Source of the DNA: Eucommia ulmoides | Taxonomy: Eukaryota > Streptophyta > Magnoliopsida > Garryales > Eucommiaceae | NCBI GenBank assembly: GCA_016647705.1 | Contig: CM028335.1 | Location: 22,980,905-23,044,904 of the forward strand | Direction of reading: 5' to 3' | Length of the DNA stretch: 64,000 nt | Part shown: one piece after another, positions 60,713 through 64,000 of the stretch | Numbering within the stretch: position 1 is the first letter of the stretch | Layout of the letters: the number at the start of each line of letters is the position of its first letter | Made by a program: the position numbers and the translations under genes | Notes under the pieces: model-generated | Seen by the model: the letters and a program-made list of their open reading frames with translations, nothing else | Told to the model about the DNA's origin: nothing | Database searches by the model: none

Positions 60713-62269
60713 CTTGCACATATGTCAGGTAAAGGACCAGCCCGCTGATGAGACTTTAACAGAACTTCAAATGGGGATTGCTTGGAAAAATGAAAGTGAT
60801 GACTCAATTAAAGATAGCCCAGGCAATGAGGGCGTAGATCCAGACGTTGGTGCTGATGATGGCTACGATGCAATGGTTGACGACATCATAGGTCGGTATC
60901 TGACACCCCTCATAAATCAGCCTACTCTTGTCCCCACTCAAGAGGCAACTGATTTGGGTGATGATTCTGCCCCCGCTAAGAGTGCATTTTGCATACCTTC
61001 AAAATGTGCCTTGAGGCCACCCTCTGTGGCCGCGCATACAGTTGATGACATCCACAAACAGATTAAACACATGCAGGGTAAGTTCACAGTGAATAAAATG
61101 GAAAAAGTACAGACCATTGCGGCGTTGCATAGGGTAATTGCAATCATAACCGTTGCCAACGTCGAGCAGAAAAAAAAAATTGATCATCTGAAAGCATCGT
61201 CGTTGCAAGAAAATAAAAGTTATGAGCATTCTTTCTCCAACCTCTCTGGGAAATTAGCAAAATGAACTGGGGAGAAGGCAGACATCCTAACGGAAATGAG
61301 CATGCACGACATGACTCAGAAGTATAGGGAGCCCCCCGTCAATACAGAGAAAGATGACCTTAGGCGGAGATGTCACGAGCTCGCCCAGGAGGGGAGACAC
61401 TGAAAAAAACCATCAAAACGTTGAATCAACAACATGCTGATGATGCTAACGAAATGAAGAAGAAATATAATGATCTTGCTCTTGACTCAGAACAAGAAAT
61501 CAACAAACTGCTGAGGGAGGAGAAGAAAGAGATAGCCAAATCAGACGTTAAAATACGTGTGGCGCTAAATAAACAAATACAGGACCTCCAGACGAAATTG
61601 AACACCCACATGCAAACGGGGGGGAGGGGTACCCCTACCATTCTCGCAGTCTTCGAGCCTCAACTGCTCTCTATGGTCATGCCGATGGATGCCCCTGATG
61701 CATCATCGCCAGTCCCAATGCCTACGTCGCATATGGGGTCAACGCAAAAAGTTAGCTCCATGGTTGGACGAGTAAAGAAAAAGAAGAGGTAACCGAAGAA
61801 ACAAGGCAATGATTTTGTCCACCCCAAAGTAAAGGGGAAGGGGAAGCAGAAAGAGAAATCTGACATAGTTGATGTCGATGAGCTTCTTCCAGCAACAATG
61901 TATGAAGACAATGCAAGACTGCCAGCTCGTAATGTGACGATTGTTGGTGCGATGCTTGGTGATGAAGATTGGGAGAAGTTGTCTGTGATTTCCAAAGAGG
62001 GCCCAGGGTAAAAACCAAAAATTAACTCAAAGTGCCTATTTACTTTTAAAATGCCTTTTTCCATAAAATGTTTGCTGATCATATGATATGTTGTTTTTGA
62101 CAATGTCTCAGTATATTCGTGTTTGGAGGCGGGAAACCCATGGCCACGGTTTCATGTGGCGACGTCATTTGCATGCTTATGGAGCGTTGTGTGTCGGATA
62201 ACGTATGAAACCAACTGCATAATGTTTGTGATTGATTAAATGCGTACATCAACTTGTTTCGTGAAAAGA

Positions 62270-62312
62270 TGTTTACGTTAACAAAATTTGCGTTTGCGTT
62301 AACGTTAACGTA
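62270..62312. repeat. Palindrome copies in intron 5
   Basis: TTTACGTTAACAAA and TTGCGTTAACGTTAACGTA lie in the 137-bp intron between exons 5 and 6. Confidence 0.85.
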
Positions 62313-63030
62313 CTGACTCCCCTCTCTCTTCTCCCATAGGTTATTGATTCGTACGGAGAGTATTTGGAAGATAAAATTAGATCAATCAATCACATGCGGA
62401 TGTCAACGTCAATCGTGTTGTTGTACGAAACGCAGTTCGCAATATCATGCATTTGGGTAGGACGCTTTAGCACAATGTTAGCTTTTTTTCCTTTTTCATC
62501 CAAACTTGCTAACATGTAAAAAAAATCATAGAATGTTATAAGAGAGGACAACAAACTGCTGCTAAAAGCTCTCTACCACACAATCTCTACTGCATTCAAC
62601 AAAGAAAACCGTTATGTTATGTTCCCGATAAACACTAACGGTCGCCATGTGTCACCCAATCACTGGACTGTTATGGTGTTGGACATACATGATAAAAAAT
62701 GGACGTTCTACAATTCCATCAGTCCTAGGAAGAACACGACTAATCATTATTATAACGATGCGCTTATGGTGGTATGTGATTTGACATGGAAGTACTTTGA
62801 CTGTCTGTAACTACACTTTGTTTTATTTGACTAACCTATATTCTAAATAGAAAAAGTTTGTTGAACGACATATCAACATGGAAATACGGCCAGATTGGAG
62901 CGACGCACCTATAGAACAATGTCTCGATTCACCGCAACAACGCAAGGCGTAAGTTCACCAGTCCGAAACTGTGTACTAAAAATCATATATCTGTGCAAAT
63001 TTATCATTCTCATCTGTTTACCCTCCCCCT

Positions 63031-63054
63031 CCCCCCCCCCCCCCCCCCCCCCCC
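63031..63054. repeat. Poly-C run in intron 8
   Basis: Twenty-four C in a row, 9 bp before the acceptor of exon 9. Its length may be imprecise in any assembly. Confidence 0.9.
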
Positions 63055-63384
63055 GATTTGCAGGACTGATTGTAGCATTTTTGTTATGTACATCATAAAA
63101 CAATATGCTGCAAATATGCCCGTCGGGAAAAAACTGTCGGTGGCGGATGTACGGGGTGTCCGGAAAGACGTAATACATGCTCTACTCAACCATCCGCACT
63201 ACAGTTGGGTCCCCGTGGTGGTCAGCGATGTTGAAAAAACCCAATTAGATCAGGGCGCACCCTGACCTAGGGGGGGTTAATCAATGATATAAAATAAAAA
63301 TCTGAGAAAATGTATATATTTCCCTGTTTAATTCATTTTTTGCGATGATAGCTGCATGTGTTTGATGGGTGGTTTAATATGCAA

Positions 63385-64000
63385 ACACTGTTAACGTTAA
63401 CTTGCAAAAAAATGCGTTAACGTTAACTTAAAAAAAAATGTAATTCTTTAACTCTTATTACATCCGATGATTTATTGCGTTAAATGTGTTGCCTTTTAAC
63501 TTTATTGTTGGGTTGTAATTGTGTTAACGTTAACGCGAGTAAGTAAGTGTACTGGATTGTTAATGCATTAACGTTAACGCAATAAGTTTTTGGATTTTTG
63601 TTGTAATGACGTTAATGTTAACGCAATTAGTAATTTTACATGTGCTGATTGTGATTGCATTAACGTTAACGCAACAAAAGTTAAATGTTATGGGTTCCTT
63701 AATGCGTTAACGTTAACGCAATCAGTTAAGGAATTTTTTGGTTGTAAATTGTGTTCATGTTAACGTTAACGTAATTGTAATGAGTTTTTAGTTGTAATTG
63801 CATTAACGTTAACGCAAACTGTAATTTGTTTGTACTGGTTTGTAAAAAAAATGCATTAATATTTACGCGATTAGTTATTGAGGTCGATTTTGTAATTGCA
63901 TTAACGTTAACGTAATTAAATTATATATCATTATGATATCGTTAAAAACGTTAAAATGTGCTAATCGTACTTGCGTTAACGTTAACACAAAAAAGATTTG
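63385..64000. repeat. Palindrome array block D (3' flank), minisatellite-like
   Basis: About twelve copies at roughly 45-50 bp steps, near 63390, 63413, 63523, 63566, 63608, 63658, 63703, 63757, 63800, 63852, 63898 and 63973. The one at 63703-63720 is a perfect TGCGTTAACGTTAACGCA. Spacers are AT-rich and weakly alike (AATTAGTTA, TGTACTGGTTTGT). The array runs past the window end. Confidence 0.92.

Larger units (their letters stand above)
57788..63265 (+). pseudogene. DUF1985-like plus Ulp1/C48 peptidase gene, disrupted
   Basis: Nine exons fit by phase: 57788-57851, 59096-59784, 59883-60017, 60729-62007, 62112-62202, 62340-62456, 62532-62771, 62851-62948 and 63064-63265. Exon 2 carries the N-terminal domain (IIRCYNPARGRFRIGGRLIR, DLQLIFGIA, then YVETIEGMENYNWTAAIF), as in plant DUF1985/Ulp1 proteins. 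Exon 4 is acidic, then Lys/Glu-rich coiled coil, then basic. Exons 7 to 9 are the protease: HWTVMVLD supplies His, Gln of DSPQQRK is six residues before Cys of TDCSIFVM. The acidic residue 17 after His is Asn. The family removes SUMO-like tags or rides in Mutator-like elements. Lesions: TAG at 59167 and 59629, TGA at 61263, a frameshift near 61390 and TAA at 61790. Extra introns could avoid some but hardly all of these. Confidence 0.8.

Noticed and set aside
57560-64000. CRISPR-like array of palindromic repeats
   Set aside because: The context is a eukaryotic nuclear gene with introns. Spacers are related to each other and irregular in length, and there are no cas genes.

Overview
This window is nuclear DNA from a dicot-type flowering plant; the species cannot be named from it. 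It is AT-rich, the genes have many GT-AG introns, most of the DNA is retrotransposons of plant lineages (Copia/SIRE-like, Gypsy, RTE), and a decayed piece of the plastid gene ycf2 sits in the nuclear sequence.

Three gene-like loci stand out. (1) A plus-strand FAD-dependent oxidoreductase of the DAO/MnmC-like type (27085-35341, 8 to 9 exons) is open and in phase throughout, although one 4.2-kb intron holds a Tourist-like MITE and two opposed RTE LINE pieces. (2) A minus-strand WD40 gene of the WDR76/CMR1 family (56481 down to 46282) joins into 482 codons over five exons. Its 7.8-kb third intron holds two Copia elements and a 2.9-kb inverted-repeat element. Genes 1 and 2 are convergent. (3) A plus-strand gene with a DUF1985-like N-terminal region and a Ulp1/C48 protease C-terminal domain (57788-63265, nine exons) is broken by stops and a frameshift.

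Layout: 1-5590 is a minus-strand Copia element split by a solo LTR (TSD AGACT). 6480-18345 is one LINE that seems to have been split by 11 kb of nested insertions: a ycf2-derived segment, itself split by an LTR element, and two more solo LTRs of the same SIRE-like family. 18353-19083 is a foldback element. 19100-25518 has no gene I can establish; it contains CT-rich sequence with exon-like pieces and ends in a clear Helitron 3' terminus. 26330-26745 is dense in a GTTACATGTAAC palindrome. 27085-35341 is the FAD gene. 37531-45568 is a Gypsy element carrying a nested SIRE-like Copia, which in turn carries a second Gypsy LTR (TSD AGAGG). 46016-46130 is a partial copy of the 3' end of the FAD gene. 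46282-56481 is the WDR76-like gene, and 57560-64000 is the Ulp1-like locus.

The most unusual signal is in the last 6.4 kb. About 35 copies of an 18-bp palindrome, consensus TGCGTTAACGTTAACGCA, lie upstream, in three introns and in the 3' flank of the Ulp1-like gene, and are absent from its exons. In the 3' flank they recur every 45-50 bp with a weakly conserved spacer, so they form a minisatellite whose palindromic core is far better kept than its spacer. Shorter clusters of other palindromes occur in the SIRE-like LTRs (TCGACCGA type), in a nested element at 9430-9590 (CCGCGG type) and at 26330-26745.
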